From positions 230,830 to 294,829 of the forward strand of contig NZ_JBAFWT010000003.1 of the NCBI RefSeq assembly GCF_043195195.1: DNA of 64,000 nucleotides. The letters run 5' to 3'. Shown here piece by piece: positions 7,879 through 16,211 of the stretch. Both the position numbers and the translations under genes were made by a program. The first letter of the stretch is position 1. Every line of letters starts with the position of its first letter. The notes beneath the pieces are model-generated. The model ran no database searches, was not told where the DNA came from, and saw only the letters and a list, made by a program, of their open reading frames with translations. This DNA is from NCEH01 sp043195195 (lineage in GTDB: Bacteria > Pseudomonadota > Alphaproteobacteria > Rhizobiales > Xanthobacteraceae).

Positions 7879-8393
7879 CAGCCCCTCACAGTCCGCCCGG
7901 AATAGGGCGATTGAGCCACAAGGAGTGAGCCCAGCACGTTGTCGATGATCGTGAAAAGCGTGCCCGCAATGGAGTTCGCGCCGTATTCGATCTCCACCGA
8001 ACCGGCCTGGATGCGCTTGATCGCTCCACCGCGCTCCAGATCGGGAGCAAGGATTCCCGGCTCCACCAATTCCCGTTGCGCCGCCTCGCATGTGGCCGCG
8101 ATGATCTCGCTCGGGACGGCATCATGAGCCACGGCCCATCCCGCATTGTCACAGGCGCCAGATCGGGGCCATTCAAGAGCCTGTAGACGGCCTTGCAGAC
8201 GTTCTCCCGGAAACCGGCTGCGATACCGCGCATCAACCCACATGGTGGCGCGCCGAACGGCCTTCTCTCGGTCCTCGATCACGAATTGTGCATCAAGGGG
8301 ATAGCGCGCCGCGAAATAGGCGTCGAAGCCGGCCACAGACACATAGGCGTCGGCGTTCGCCAGCCCTGCGCCCGTCTCCACCACAAGTGTCAT
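7878..8393 (-). CDS. DnaT-like (DnaT_2) head-tail connector protein
   Basis: A 171-residue protein with the conserved opening ETGAGLANADAYVSV, then AVRRATMWVDARYRSRFPG and ALEWPRSGA, and a helical VPSEIIAATCEAAQREL. This matches the phage family named putative DnaT-like ssDNA-binding protein. In this operon position such proteins act as head-completion adaptors (known for the fold, inferred here). The stop overlaps the next start. Confidence 0.75.
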   Translation of the reverse strand: MTLVVETGAGLANADAYVSVAGFDAYFAARYPLDAQFVIEDREKAVRRATMWVDARYRSRFPGERLQGRLQALEWPRSGACDNAGWAVAHDAVPSEIIAATCEAAQRELVEPGILAPDLERGGAIKRIQAGSVEIEYGANSIAGTLFTIIDNVLGSLLVAQSPYSGRTVRG

Positions 8394-8395
8394 GA

Positions 8396-8719
8396 TCAGC
8401 CCTCAGCCCGGCGCGCGACCTCGGCAGCGATCACGGCGTCTGCCGCACCGACCGGCTTCTGGCCACCTGCCAGCGCAAGAGCGAGGTCGCCGGTCAGCTT
8501 CTCGGCAAGCGCCACGCGCTGCTTCCAGTGAAGCGACTGCCAATCGGCGGGAATTGGAACAGCGGGCGCGTCGCGGCCGGAAGTGGACGGGTCGACAGGC
8601 TTCCCCACCACGTCGAACAGCGTGTGAATGGCGGGGTCGAAGTCAATCGCCGGGATGTTCTTGTAGCCGGCGCGGACATTCTCCGGACAAACGACGCTGA
8701 TGGTCTTTGCGGGTTCCAT
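8396..8719 (-). CDS. Small phage structural-operon protein, unknown
   Basis: The 107-residue product starting MEPAKTISVVCPEN fits, since the 36 codons before it are Arg-rich and overlap the terminator hairpin. It has a FDPAIHTLFDVVGKP core, a linker and an Ala-rich C-terminal helix. It lies directly after the coat gene, where capsid decoration or head-fibre proteins often sit, but no family is recognised. Confidence 0.6.
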   Translation of the reverse strand: MEPAKTISVVCPENVRAGYKNIPAIDFDPAIHTLFDVVGKPVDPSTSGRDAPAVPIPADWQSLHWKQRVALAEKLTGDLALALAGGQKPVGAADAVIAAEVARRAEG

Positions 8720-8744
8720 AGTGATCTCCGAATAAGCTTTGTGA

Positions 8745-8766
8745 CGGGGCCACCGAAGCGGCCCCG
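8745..8766 (-). terminator. Stem-loop after the major capsid gene
   Basis: CGGGGCC / GGCCCCG, a 7-bp stem with an 8-nt loop, lies 9 nt beyond the coat protein stop in the direction of transcription. No U-run follows, so partial termination or mRNA protection is more likely than full termination. Confidence 0.5.
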
Positions 8767-8775
8767 CTGCAAAGA

Positions 8776-9939
8776 TCAGCCGAGCAGGATGGCAGCGTGC
8801 TCTGACTTCACTCCGGCGACACCCCACGCGAGACCAATCTCGATCTTCACGCGGCGATACTGCCGGTACATCGCGACCTGGAACACGAGCCCCGAAATGG
8901 GATCCTGAATGGTCATAACGTCGTCCGCATCGTCACCGCCCTCGGGCATCGCCGGGGTGCGCGCGGCAAGCACGAACGCATTGCTGGTGAAGCCGATGTT
9001 CGGGGTGTAGCTGTTGCCGATGGCTAGGGCATCGTTGTCGGCCGCAGCAATCAGAAGACCGGGGTTGCCGATCACGATATCGCCGGAGGTCGCCACGAGC
9101 CCAGTGTTGACCACGTACATGTTGGACGAATCCGATGCGTGCGTGACGATATCGCCGGCCTTGATCCCGGTCGTATTGACCGTGATGGTGTCGAGCGTCA
9201 GGGTCGTCTGTCCGACAGCTTCGGCGCCGTTGATGAGCTGTCCGGACGCCGCGCCCTTGACGTGCTGAACGAGCCCTGCCGAGTAGCCCATGGTGAAGCC
9301 CTGAAGCTGGCGCATCAAGCGCTGGCGAAGCATGGCGCCGGCATCGCCCGATTCATTCACCTTGAACAGTTCGGAGTGCTTGCCTTCGAGCTTGGCGCGC
9401 GAGGCCGAATTGAGGATCATGACGCGGCCCGTGGCGGGGGCTCCGTTGTCGTCGAGGATGCGGTTGATCTCAGAGAGGTCAGACAGATCTCCTGCCGTGG
9501 CAAAGGGCGTGGTCCCAGCGGTTCCGTAGGCGCGAGAGGCGTGGGTCTTAGCCACGGCTGCGAGGTCCGTTTCCACCGCATTGGCGATGGTACGAAAGCC
9601 CTGAGCGAACTGGTCGGCCAAGATCGTATTGTACTGGCCGAACTGGCTTACGGAGAGCTGTTCCTCGCCGGTCCAACGGATCGGATAGGCCTTCGACTTG
9701 GTGATCGTCACATCGGCATAGCCCATGGTCTGATCGCCGCTGTCCGCAGGCGTGGCGCCGGGCGTGATGTCTTCGAGCGTGGCCGCAGGAACGATGGGCG
9801 AGCGCACAGTCTGCCCAACGGCGCCAGACTCGGCGCGCGCGTCGCGGTTGACGTTCGGGATGAACCCGATCTGTTCACGAGATACGACGTCGAGAGCGGT
9901 ATAGATGGTCGACACGAGGCCGGTCAGAGTGTTAGCCAT
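8776..9939 (-). CDS. Major capsid protein (P22 coat family)
   Basis: 387 residues opening with MANTLTGLVSTIYTALDVVSRE-type sequence, the signature of P22 gp5-like coat proteins, followed by GFIPNVNRDARAE and QTVRSPIVPAA. A central Gly/Thr-rich region may be the inserted domain. The HK97 fold and the scaffold gene next to it agree. Stem-loops lie on both sides of the gene, which may separate its expression from neighbours. The ATG follows GAAAGGGTAGCCAA. Confidence 0.9.
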   Translation of the reverse strand: MANTLTGLVSTIYTALDVVSREQIGFIPNVNRDARAESGAVGQTVRSPIVPAATLEDITPGATPADSGDQTMGYADVTITKSKAYPIRWTGEEQLSVSQFGQYNTILADQFAQGFRTIANAVETDLAAVAKTHASRAYGTAGTTPFATAGDLSDLSEINRILDDNGAPATGRVMILNSASRAKLEGKHSELFKVNESGDAGAMLRQRLMRQLQGFTMGYSAGLVQHVKGAASGQLINGAEAVGQTTLTLDTITVNTTGIKAGDIVTHASDSSNMYVVNTGLVATSGDIVIGNPGLLIAAADNDALAIGNSYTPNIGFTSNAFVLAARTPAMPEGGDDADDVMTIQDPISGLVFQVAMYRQYRRVKIEIGLAWGVAGVKSEHAAILLG

Positions 9940-9977
9940 TTGGCTACCCTTTCAGAAGATGGGGATGGTGATGGTTG

Positions 9978-10007
9978 CGGATGGCCCCGCCGGGCTTGGG
10001 CCATCCG
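9978..10007 (-). terminator. Stem-loop between scaffold and major capsid genes
   Basis: CGGATGGCCC pairs with GGGCCATCCG (10 bp, 10-nt loop) in the 102-nt gap before the capsid gene. It could be a processing or attenuation hairpin setting the scaffold to coat ratio; this function is inferred. Confidence 0.5.
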
Positions 10008-10041
10008 GCCCTCTCGCCTACCCCCATCCAGGGGTCAGCCT

Positions 10042-10833
10042 TCAGTCGGTGACGGTGAATCCGTCTTTGGTGATCTTGGACATCTGTTCGCCGGGGGAGA
10101 GCTTCGTGAATTCCCCGCGGGTGATCGTCTTCGCGCCGGGCGAACCGCCCGTGCCGGGCTTCTGGCCGCCGCCACTCGCGCCACTGCCCTTCAGGATCGC
10201 GTCCCGGTGGGCATAGCTGTCGACGATGGTTTCCAGTGCCTCGTCAAAGTCGGCGATCTCGCCAGGCTTCGCGCGGGAATAGATCTTGTTCCCAGCCGCA
10301 TCGTAGGCGACAGTCTTGCCGTCTTCGACCTTGAAGCGGGAGCCGAATTGCGCCTGTAGAAGGTCGGTCGGAATGGCGATCTTTTCGGAAATGAACTTGG
10401 ATCGGCTGAACGCGCCGCCGATCTTTTCGCCGTAGAGGTCTTGCCTGAGCTTGTCGCGCTCGGATTCAAGCGTCTTCTGCTGTTCCGCACTGGTGCGCGC
10501 CGCGGCGGCGACCTGCTCCTCTGCGGCCTTGCGAGCGGCGGCCTTGATCTCTTCGACCTTTCCGGCCGTCACGAGATCTCCGTCCTTGAGGTTCTTGACG
10601 GTTTCGAGCGCCCTGCGGGCCGCCTCTCCGTCTTCGATTCCCTCGAATGCCTTGAGCTTCGTTTCAGCGGCTTCCTTGGCTTCGCGGTGGCCCTTGGCCT
10701 CGGAATTGAGGCGGGTGATCGTGGCGATGGTGGTCGGAGCGTCGAACGCGACCTCCTTGCCGTCCGCGTGCACGTACACAGGCTTCCCATCGCTGACCAC
10801 CACGTGGCCATCGGCGTCGATTTTCAGTTGCAT
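10042..10833 (-). CDS. Capsid scaffold-like protein (DUF6651-like)
   Basis: 263 residues directly upstream of the coat gene. After a short beta N-terminus (MQLKIDADGHVVV) comes a long Glu/Lys/Ala coiled coil (residues about 40-130). A Gly/Ser-rich linker and a small basic-acidic C-terminal segment follow, the usual layout of scaffolding proteins that bind coat with their tail. The ATG follows CCAGAGGTCCAA. No protease gene is seen nearby, consistent with a P22-like reusable scaffold. Confidence 0.7.
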   Translation of the reverse strand: MQLKIDADGHVVVSDGKPVYVHADGKEVAFDAPTTIATITRLNSEAKGHREAKEAAETKLKAFEGIEDGEAARRALETVKNLKDGDLVTAGKVEEIKAAARKAAEEQVAAAARTSAEQQKTLESERDKLRQDLYGEKIGGAFSRSKFISEKIAIPTDLLQAQFGSRFKVEDGKTVAYDAAGNKIYSRAKPGEIADFDEALETIVDSYAHRDAILKGSGASGGGQKPGTGGSPGAKTITRGEFTKLSPGEQMSKITKDGFTVTD

Positions 10834-10933
10834 TTGGACCTCTGGGCATCCGCCCTATGGAAGAGCCATCCGGCTCGTTGCGCCATTGACCGTCCGGCCG
10901 CAGGCATTAAAAACCGCTCGAACGCGGGGAAAC

Positions 10934-12490
10934 CTATGCCGCTGCGGCGCGCGCGAACGGCTCGCCCGTAACCGGGTCGATCTCGTCTTCCGGCTCTAGC
11001 CCCTCGTTTTGCAGGGCAATCCGCTCGTCTTCCTCGTCCTGGTCATGATCGTCGGCGAGGATGCCGCGGCGCTTGAACTCCAAGGCCACCGTGCGCTTGG
11101 AGATGACCCCCTGAGATTCTGCCTTCAGGAGCGCGTCGAGTTCCTTGCCTTCGCCGGTCTCCACCGCGAAGTCCGTGTAGACGACGGCCTCGGTTTGATC
11201 CGGGATGTTGAGCCACTTGGACGTCAGTGCGAGGGCGCGATCCAATGTGTCCTTGAACAGGATCGCCCAAGCCTGCACTTGCGAGCTGGCTTTCTTCGAC
11301 ACGTTCGCCGCCGTGATGACGGTCATGTTCGCGGCCATGAGGGGCTGCATGCCGAGGTCGCGCATTTCCTGCCGATGCGCGGCAAGGTCTTCCTTCAGAA
11401 AGGTCAGGGACGAAGCCGAGGGCTCGATGAACTTCCACTCGCCGTGGCTTCCATCCATACCAGGAGGTGCGAAGAGCACAGATCGCGGGCCAACAGGCAC
11501 GACAATTGCTTTGTTTTCACCGTCCACACCGGGCACGCCATTGCCGGCAAGCATCGGGAAGGCCGTGAGCGTCTTCGTCGCCTTGAGGTTCGATTCCTGC
11601 TGGAACTCCTCAACCTGCATATAGGCAACATCGCGCAACGGCGGATCGACCACGAACGATGTCCCGTGCCGCTCGCCGGGGATAAACGGAACCATGGGGA
11701 TTTCCCCAATGGTGTATTCGCCCTCGTCCTTGACCACCCACGACTTCGCGCCGCTCGGCTTATCCTCGATTTCTTCCCACAGGGTCCAGATGGCGCCCCC
11801 CAATGCGACCGGCATGTCATCCGGGCCGATCTCCGTCACGATGCGATCGAGAACACGAACACAGCGCCGCGTCACCTCCTTGAACCCATCCCTTGCACGG
11901 GACACCTCAAGGAGCCTGACGTGGGCTAGGACTTCCACACCCCCCACGAACACGCTGTAGGCGGCGATCACCTGTTCCGGCGGCACATGCACCCAATATG
12001 GGCGAAGCTTCTGCGCTGCCTCCTCAGCCCTGGTCAGGGGGCGCCCGTCATCGTTCGGGCGCGACCGCGTGTAATCGACCATGATCCAGGACAGACCCTT
12101 GTCCATCCCGGTCTTGAACGACTTGGATGCAAATACGTGCAGGCTGTTGCTCTGCCCATCGATGTTATCCACCAGGCCGCCGGAGCGCTTCTTACTCGCG
12201 TCCATGGTGCCGACCATGATATCCGGTGCACCCTCTGCAAGAACCGTCTCTTTCGAGAACGGCTTCGACGCGAGGTTGCGCGAGATATCGGCATAGATGT
12301 TCGTGAACGGCGCGTGCTCGACGCGGATCTTATAGTCCTTGTCGCCTTCGTTCTCAAATTGCGGCAGATAGTTCTTACATGCCGCACGCATGGCCGGCGC
12401 GCCACCTAGGATCGCGGACACCATTCCCCAATAGGGTGCCATGGCGGAATAGTCAGAGGACGGCGCGCTCGGATCGGGCTTATCGGTCAT
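10934..12490 (-). CDS. Phage portal protein (DUF4055)
   Basis: 518 residues located between terminase and scaffold. The N-terminus shows YWGMVSAILGG, KNYLPQFENE, and APFTNIYADISRNLASKPF, matching DUF4055 portal proteins. C-terminal helices around QPLMAANMTVITAANVSKKASSQVQAWAI fit the portal helical region facing the capsid. The C-terminus is acidic. The start ATG is two bases after the terminase stop region. It forms the DNA entry ring. Confidence 0.85.
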   Translation of the reverse strand: MTDKPDPSAPSSDYSAMAPYWGMVSAILGGAPAMRAACKNYLPQFENEGDKDYKIRVEHAPFTNIYADISRNLASKPFSKETVLAEGAPDIMVGTMDASKKRSGGLVDNIDGQSNSLHVFASKSFKTGMDKGLSWIMVDYTRSRPNDDGRPLTRAEEAAQKLRPYWVHVPPEQVIAAYSVFVGGVEVLAHVRLLEVSRARDGFKEVTRRCVRVLDRIVTEIGPDDMPVALGGAIWTLWEEIEDKPSGAKSWVVKDEGEYTIGEIPMVPFIPGERHGTSFVVDPPLRDVAYMQVEEFQQESNLKATKTLTAFPMLAGNGVPGVDGENKAIVVPVGPRSVLFAPPGMDGSHGEWKFIEPSASSLTFLKEDLAAHRQEMRDLGMQPLMAANMTVITAANVSKKASSQVQAWAILFKDTLDRALALTSKWLNIPDQTEAVVYTDFAVETGEGKELDALLKAESQGVISKRTVALEFKRRGILADDHDQDEEDERIALQNEGLEPEDEIDPVTGEPFARAAAA

Positions 12491-13906
12491 TTATCTTTGC
12501 CCATAGGTTCCGAAGATCGGTGCGGCCGGCGGTGCTGTAACCATGAGGTCAGTGAAAGCCCATACACGGGCGTCCAAACGGTCAGGAGACCTAACCCCGG
12601 ATAGAGGTTCCCACTCGCAAAGCTGGTCTTCCAATTTTGGGAATGACCCCACATGATGGATCTTATGTTGCTCGTCTAAAGCCGCGATCGGTTCCGCCCG
12701 CGCCTGCTTCCCCCGGCTCGCGTGAACGGCGCGGTAAGCAACGCTAGGAGACGTCCTCAGCCCCTCTAGACGCATGGTCTTCGCGGTCAATTGGATAGTC
12801 TGTCCAATCCACTCACCACCGTTGTTCACCTCACCAACTACGCGATCGGCCTGCCAGTCGTCATAGGCTTGGATGGCTCTACGGGCGGCCTTGTCGGGTG
12901 ACAGGCGCTCCGACAAATCTGCCAGCACAACGCCGTGCCCGTCCGGCCTGAGGCCCGCGACGATGATGCCCATTTCGTCCGCGCTGTCCGAGGATGTCGC
13001 AGCGGGGTCCATGGCGACGACGATGCGGACCAAGCTTGAGATAAGCTGCTGCCGCTCGTCTTCGTTCCTCCACCTTGGGAGGCGATTTTCCTCGATCAGC
13101 CCCCGCGTCCAGAGCGCCCCAGGAACATCGTCAAGGATCTCTGCCTCGATCTCCTGCCGCCCTAGGCGTGTCCCCATCAAGGGGGCAATCACCTCGCGAT
13201 AGAAGACCGGCGACAGGTTCTCCTTGTTGTCCCAGGTAGAACCGCGCGTAACCAGTGTGGATGGCCGCGCCAGAAGCTCCTTGAGCAAGGCCGAAGGCCT
13301 CGGTGTCGTGGTCACAATGCCGCGCGGGTTGCCCTCACGCATACCGAACAGCATATTGTCCCAGCCGGCGCGTGCGTATCGGCTCTTTGCCAGCTCGTCC
13401 CACCAGAAGAACGAACCCGATGCGCCGCGAAGCGTCTCAGGGTCTTCCGCCGAGAACAGCAACGCCTTACACCCATTCGGCCATGTCAAAGTCTTCTTGG
13501 ACGGCTCGTGCAGCGGCCGATATTCCGGCGGGCCAACCTTCAGAAACCCGGATGGCCCCTCAATCGAGTATTGCCGCAAATCAAACGGCGAATCCGCAAT
13601 GATGGTCATCACGGCCGGCGCACCAAGCGGCGCCTTCATCGGCGTTGGCCCGCGCAACATGCGCGCGATATTCTCAACTGCCGTCCTGGTCTTCCCCCAA
13701 CCGCGGCCCGCAAGGATCATCCATACGAACCAGTCCGTGCCATCGGGCATCTTGCTCGGCAACTGCTGGTCCGGCCGGCCCCAAAAACCCCAATCCAATT
13801 CGAGGAACGATAGCTCCTCAGGCGACAACCCCTTGAGGAACCTATTCCGCTCCGCCAGAGGCCGAGATGCGAGCCAGCTTGCTTTCGATTGAGGCTTCGA
13901 TGGCAT
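12491..13906 (-). CDS. terL: Terminase large subunit (packaging ATPase/nuclease)
   Basis: 471 residues. The ATPase domain has Walker A AGRGWGKT (66-73), a Walker B SFFWWDELA (Asp170-Glu171) and a coupling TTTPRPS motif (199-205). The C-terminal RNase H-like nuclease domain starts with VAMDPAATSS (Asp300) and continues through GEVNNGGEW. It pumps phage DNA through the portal and cuts it. The 5' end overlaps the small subunit gene by 65 nt. Confidence 0.9.
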   Translation of the reverse strand: MPSKPQSKASWLASRPLAERNRFLKGLSPEELSFLELDWGFWGRPDQQLPSKMPDGTDWFVWMILAGRGWGKTRTAVENIARMLRGPTPMKAPLGAPAVMTIIADSPFDLRQYSIEGPSGFLKVGPPEYRPLHEPSKKTLTWPNGCKALLFSAEDPETLRGASGSFFWWDELAKSRYARAGWDNMLFGMREGNPRGIVTTTPRPSALLKELLARPSTLVTRGSTWDNKENLSPVFYREVIAPLMGTRLGRQEIEAEILDDVPGALWTRGLIEENRLPRWRNEDERQQLISSLVRIVVAMDPAATSSDSADEMGIIVAGLRPDGHGVVLADLSERLSPDKAARRAIQAYDDWQADRVVGEVNNGGEWIGQTIQLTAKTMRLEGLRTSPSVAYRAVHASRGKQARAEPIAALDEQHKIHHVGSFPKLEDQLCEWEPLSGVRSPDRLDARVWAFTDLMVTAPPAAPIFGTYGQR

Positions 13907-14420
13907 CGCGAGATTGGCTCACTTCAATCGGGCCGCCATCCTTGCCCGTATGTTCGATGCGCTCTTTGAACAGGCCGAGGTGCTTCCCGAGGTCCACCAG
14001 GGCGGCCCGTTTGTCATGCAGCTTGAATTTCACACGCCGGACGTCGCGGGCGTCATCGCCCCGCCCATCCTTGAAGTCCTCGACCGTCACCTCCGCGAGT
14101 GCCGCGGCCTGCTCACGGGTCAGGTTTGAGAAGTCCAGATATGGGTCGCCTTGAGGGCTCGACCGCATGTAATCCATCATGTTCGCGAAGCCGATTTTCG
14201 CTAGTTCTTCAATGACGCGCTCTGCCGTCACTCCGGTTCGCTCGGAAATCGCTCGCTGGTGCTCGGAAATCGCTACGGCCACCGGAGTTTTCCGTAGCAG
14301 TTGGCGACCGATATCTGCCGCGGTCTTCGCGCTGTACCCGGCGCGGATGGCTGCTTGGGTGGCGTTCAGATCGACCATGTACTCGTCAACGAAACGAGCC
14401 TGCTTGTCGGTCAAGCTCAT
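13842..14420 (-). CDS. terS: Terminase small subunit
   Basis: 192 residues of the Terminase_2 family. The N-terminal HTH is LTDKQARFVDEYMVDLNATQAAIRAGYS-like (about residues 3-45), then TAADIGRQLLRKTPVA and a helical oligomerisation region. A C-terminal EHTGKDGGPIE tail probably contacts the large subunit. It recognises the packaging site. The long 65-nt overlap with terL and the ATGA overlap with the upstream gene show tight coupling. Confidence 0.85.
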   Translation of the reverse strand: MSLTDKQARFVDEYMVDLNATQAAIRAGYSAKTAADIGRQLLRKTPVAVAISEHQRAISERTGVTAERVIEELAKIGFANMMDYMRSSPQGDPYLDFSNLTREQAAALAEVTVEDFKDGRGDDARDVRRVKFKLHDKRAALVDLGKHLGLFKERIEHTGKDGGPIEVSQSRDAIEASIESKLARISASGGAE

Positions 14421-14899
14421 GCCGCGGCTCGCTCAGCTTCGCTAGCGCACAGCATGGCAACCCATTCGTCGATCGTCGGCATTGGGAACATATCAACATC
14501 CGCTGCGATGCACGCCAACGCCACATCCACAGGGAATTGCCCCGGCATCGCGAGAACCTTTCGCACTCGATAGGCTTGGAAGTCGGACGCCGCCATGATC
14601 GACTGGTAAGCAAGCTGGCCTATCCCAGTGCAATAATCTCGCACCCCGAGCCCGGCGTTCTTCACCTCGATTATCGTGATCGACCCATCGACGTGAGTGA
14701 CCACAATATCGCAGATCCCGCGCCCGACGCTGACTTGGCGGCGGATAGACCGAACGTCAGGCCATCCCATTTCACGCCAGACGCTTTCCTTAGGCAGGAA
14801 GGCAACCGCCATTCTCTCCGCCCCGGCTTCCGTTTTGGGGTAGAGGCCGCGCCAATAGCTCTCAATGGCCTCCCAGTCTGTTCTTGGCTTATCGGCCAT
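14417..14899 (-). CDS. PD-(D/E)XK nuclease-fold protein next to terminase
   Basis: 160 residues with the restriction-endonuclease core ICDIVVTHVDGSITIIEVKNAG: Asp in CDIV, then E-V-K, followed by the helix QLAYQSIMAA. The function is unknown; position upstream of terS suggests a role in packaging or DNA processing. Start and stop overlap both neighbours by 1-4 nt. It could instead be an inactive relative of VRR or RecB-like nucleases. Confidence 0.6.
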   Translation of the reverse strand: MADKPRTDWEAIESYWRGLYPKTEAGAERMAVAFLPKESVWREMGWPDVRSIRRQVSVGRGICDIVVTHVDGSITIIEVKNAGLGVRDYCTGIGQLAYQSIMAASDFQAYRVRKVLAMPGQFPVDVALACIAADVDMFPMPTIDEWVAMLCASEAERAAA

Positions 14900-15084
14900 C
14901 AGTGCACCGCTGCGCCTTCAAGCATCTCGTCTTCGTCCCCGTCGAGAGGAGCGAACAGTTCGGGCGCGATGGCGCTGGCCTCCTCCATGAGGTGCGCGGC
15001 GAAGTGCTGGTCATCCATCTCAAGCACGGCCTGGGCTGCGGCTAGCATGGACGCGGCTGCCGCACGACGCTGTGTCATGGTCAT
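14899..15084 (-). CDS. Small Ala-rich helical phage protein
   Basis: 61 residues starting MTMTQRRAAAASML. Its ATG overlaps the stop of the upstream micro-ORF (ATGA at 15084-15081). It has an N-terminal basic helix and an acidic C-terminus (DGDEDEM). No family is recognised. Confidence 0.55.
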   Translation of the reverse strand: MTMTQRRAAAASMLAAAQAVLEMDDQHFAAHLMEEASAIAPELFAPLDGDEDEMLEGAAVH

Positions 15085-15170
15085 TGCTGCTTGCCTCTTG
15101 TGTCCAGATACAGAGCAATTGCCACCACAAGAGCTATCCACCAGATGGTGTGCCTTGCTATGTGGCTCAT
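15081..15170 (-). CDS. 29-residue single-membrane-span peptide
   Basis: Reverse-strand reading gives MSHIARHTIWWIALVVAIAL followed by YLDTRGKQQ. There is one clear transmembrane segment (residues 8-22) and a short charged tail. Its TGA overlaps the next ATG (ATGA). It is too short for ordinary gene callers. With its neighbours it may form a small lysis or membrane module (inference). Confidence 0.55.
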   Translation of the reverse strand: MSHIARHTIWWIALVVAIALYLDTRGKQQ

Positions 15171-15174
15171 AGTG

Positions 15175-15264
15175 TTAGGAGCGCGGGCTGGGCTCGCGGG
15201 CGCCAGCGGCACGAAGCAGCGTATTGGCGAGGCGGATGATGGCAGACCAGAATAGCTTGCTCAT
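15175..15264 (-). CDS. 29-residue amphipathic peptide
   Basis: Reads MSKLFWSAIIRLANTLLRAA then GAREPSPRS. An amphipathic/hydrophobic N-terminal helix precedes a polar tail. The ATG overlaps the upstream stop (ATGA at 15264-15261) and the stop lies 4 nt before the next start. It belongs to a string of coupled tiny ORFs; function unknown. Confidence 0.5.
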   Translation of the reverse strand: MSKLFWSAIIRLANTLLRAAGAREPSPRS

Positions 15265-15461
15265 GTGCATCTCCATTCCATTCCCCACTTCGGCGGGTTA
15301 TCTGAAATATCGAACCCGCGCATCGTTACAGCGCCGTCGCCAGATGTGAGCGTGAAATGCTCAACCGGTATTGAGCGCGGCCGAAGCATTTCCTTCAGTT
15401 CGAGCACATGCCGTTTGAGGTCCTCGATTTCCGCCCGCAGCAGGCTGATCTCGTCGTTCAT
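15261..15461 (-). CDS. Small coiled-coil phage protein
   Basis: 66 residues. The N-terminal 30 form a Leu-rich coiled coil (ISLLRAEIEDLKRHVLELKE), followed by a beta-like DGAVTMRGFDIS tail. ATGA overlaps on both sides tie it to the lipoprotein upstream and the 29-residue peptide downstream. Unknown function. Confidence 0.6.
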   Translation of the reverse strand: MNDEISLLRAEIEDLKRHVLELKEMLRPRSIPVEHFTLTSGDGAVTMRGFDISDNPPKWGMEWRCT

Positions 15462-15565
15462 TTTGTGATCTGCCCCACACCCTTTGAGATGCCTGCCCAG
15501 TCAGTGCGGGGCGAGGCGCAGCCGGCAAGGGCGAGCGCGACCAGGATGATTGCAACTGCCTTCAT
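15458..15565 (-). CDS. 35-residue lipoprotein (possible Rz1-like spanin or surface lipoprotein)
   Basis: Reads MKAVAIILVALALAGC, a complete lipoprotein signal with LAGC lipobox (Cys16), followed by a 19-residue mature part ASPRTDWAGISKGVGQITK. The stop overlaps the next start (ATGA). Such tiny lipoproteins in phages are often outer-membrane spanins (Rz1), but it lacks the usual proline richness and no classic Rz partner is adjacent. Confidence 0.6.
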   Translation of the reverse strand: MKAVAIILVALALAGCASPRTDWAGISKGVGQITK

Positions 15566-15568
15566 GCC

Positions 15569-15991
15569 TCACATCCCGTCTATCGTCACTGACCCATCAG
15601 GCCAGATTGTCGTGACCTTGCGCCCTCGCCCCTTGGCGTAGCGTATCGTTGCCCATGTGCCCGACTTGTTGACCTCGGGACCATGGGGCGCCGCGACCAG
15701 TTCGTCCGTCTCGTCCACGATGTCGCGGTTGCGATCCAGATACGGGCGAGGGTCTCGCGTGGCGTAGGCGCCTGGACAATCAGCCATCAGCACCGCACAC
15801 GTCGGAGGGTGCATCACGATCGGCACCATTAGATCGCGAGCAATGGCATGTGTCTGCGCATCAGAGCCAATGCATTGACCGTGGTGCCATTCCGCTGCCT
15901 GGGCAATGATCAGCGCGACCTTATCCGCCTGAACCTTGGTCATGCCCTCGCGCGAGCCGGTAAAGCCTATGCGGCGGCCCCATGCGGTCAT
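15569..15991 (-). CDS. SLOG/DprA-like Rossmann nucleotide-binding protein
   Basis: 140 residues opening RIGFTGSREGMTKVQ, the GxxGSR-type phosphate loop of SLOG/YspA-like proteins. Further features are HHGQCIGSDAQTHAIARDL and PYLDRNRDIVDETDELVAAP. This fold binds nucleotides, often ADP-ribose derivatives, and occurs in many phages. It is the first gene of the late transcript as read here. The exact ligand is unknown. Confidence 0.65.
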   Translation of the reverse strand: MTAWGRRIGFTGSREGMTKVQADKVALIIAQAAEWHHGQCIGSDAQTHAIARDLMVPIVMHPPTCAVLMADCPGAYATRDPRPYLDRNRDIVDETDELVAAPHGPEVNKSGTWATIRYAKGRGRKVTTIWPDGSVTIDGM

Positions 15992-16124
15992 GATGCGCGC
16001 CTTGTTTGTGGGGTTCGGAAGGCCCGGCTCGCTAGCGTCGGGTAGACGCGCGCCCTAACGGGCTAGGTGAGTCGTCCCGGTGCGCTTCCGAATTCGGTTT
16101 TTTCTGGTACAAAAAATGATCACG

Positions 16125-16157
16125 ATGCACATTTTATTCTTGAGGTCTAATGTGCAT
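16125..16157. promoter_or_regulatory. Inverted repeat, putative operator
   Basis: ATGCACATT (16125-16133) and AATGTGCAT (16149-16157) are perfect 9-bp inverted arms 15 nt apart. They lie in the divergent gap between the late operon (leftward) and the small rightward HTH operon. The HTH protein at 16649 is a candidate ligand. Confidence 0.45.
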
Positions 16158-16167
16158 GGTGTACATT
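16140..16167 (+). promoter_or_regulatory. Putative rightward promoter
   Basis: TTGAGG (16140-16145), a 16-nt spacer and TACATT (16162-16167) lie upstream of the gene at 16212. The second arm of the inverted repeat sits in the spacer, so a bound protein would block it. The match to consensus is moderate. Confidence 0.4.
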
Positions 16168-16211
16168 AATCGCAAGGACAGCGGCGCTGCGGCGCTACAC
16201 GGGAGAGTAAG

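Noticed and set aside
9139..10359. 406-codon rightward frame opposite the capsid and scaffold genes
   Set aside because: It is the antisense of two well-supported late genes, is Gly/Arg/Asp-rich without domain motifs and has no ribosome site.
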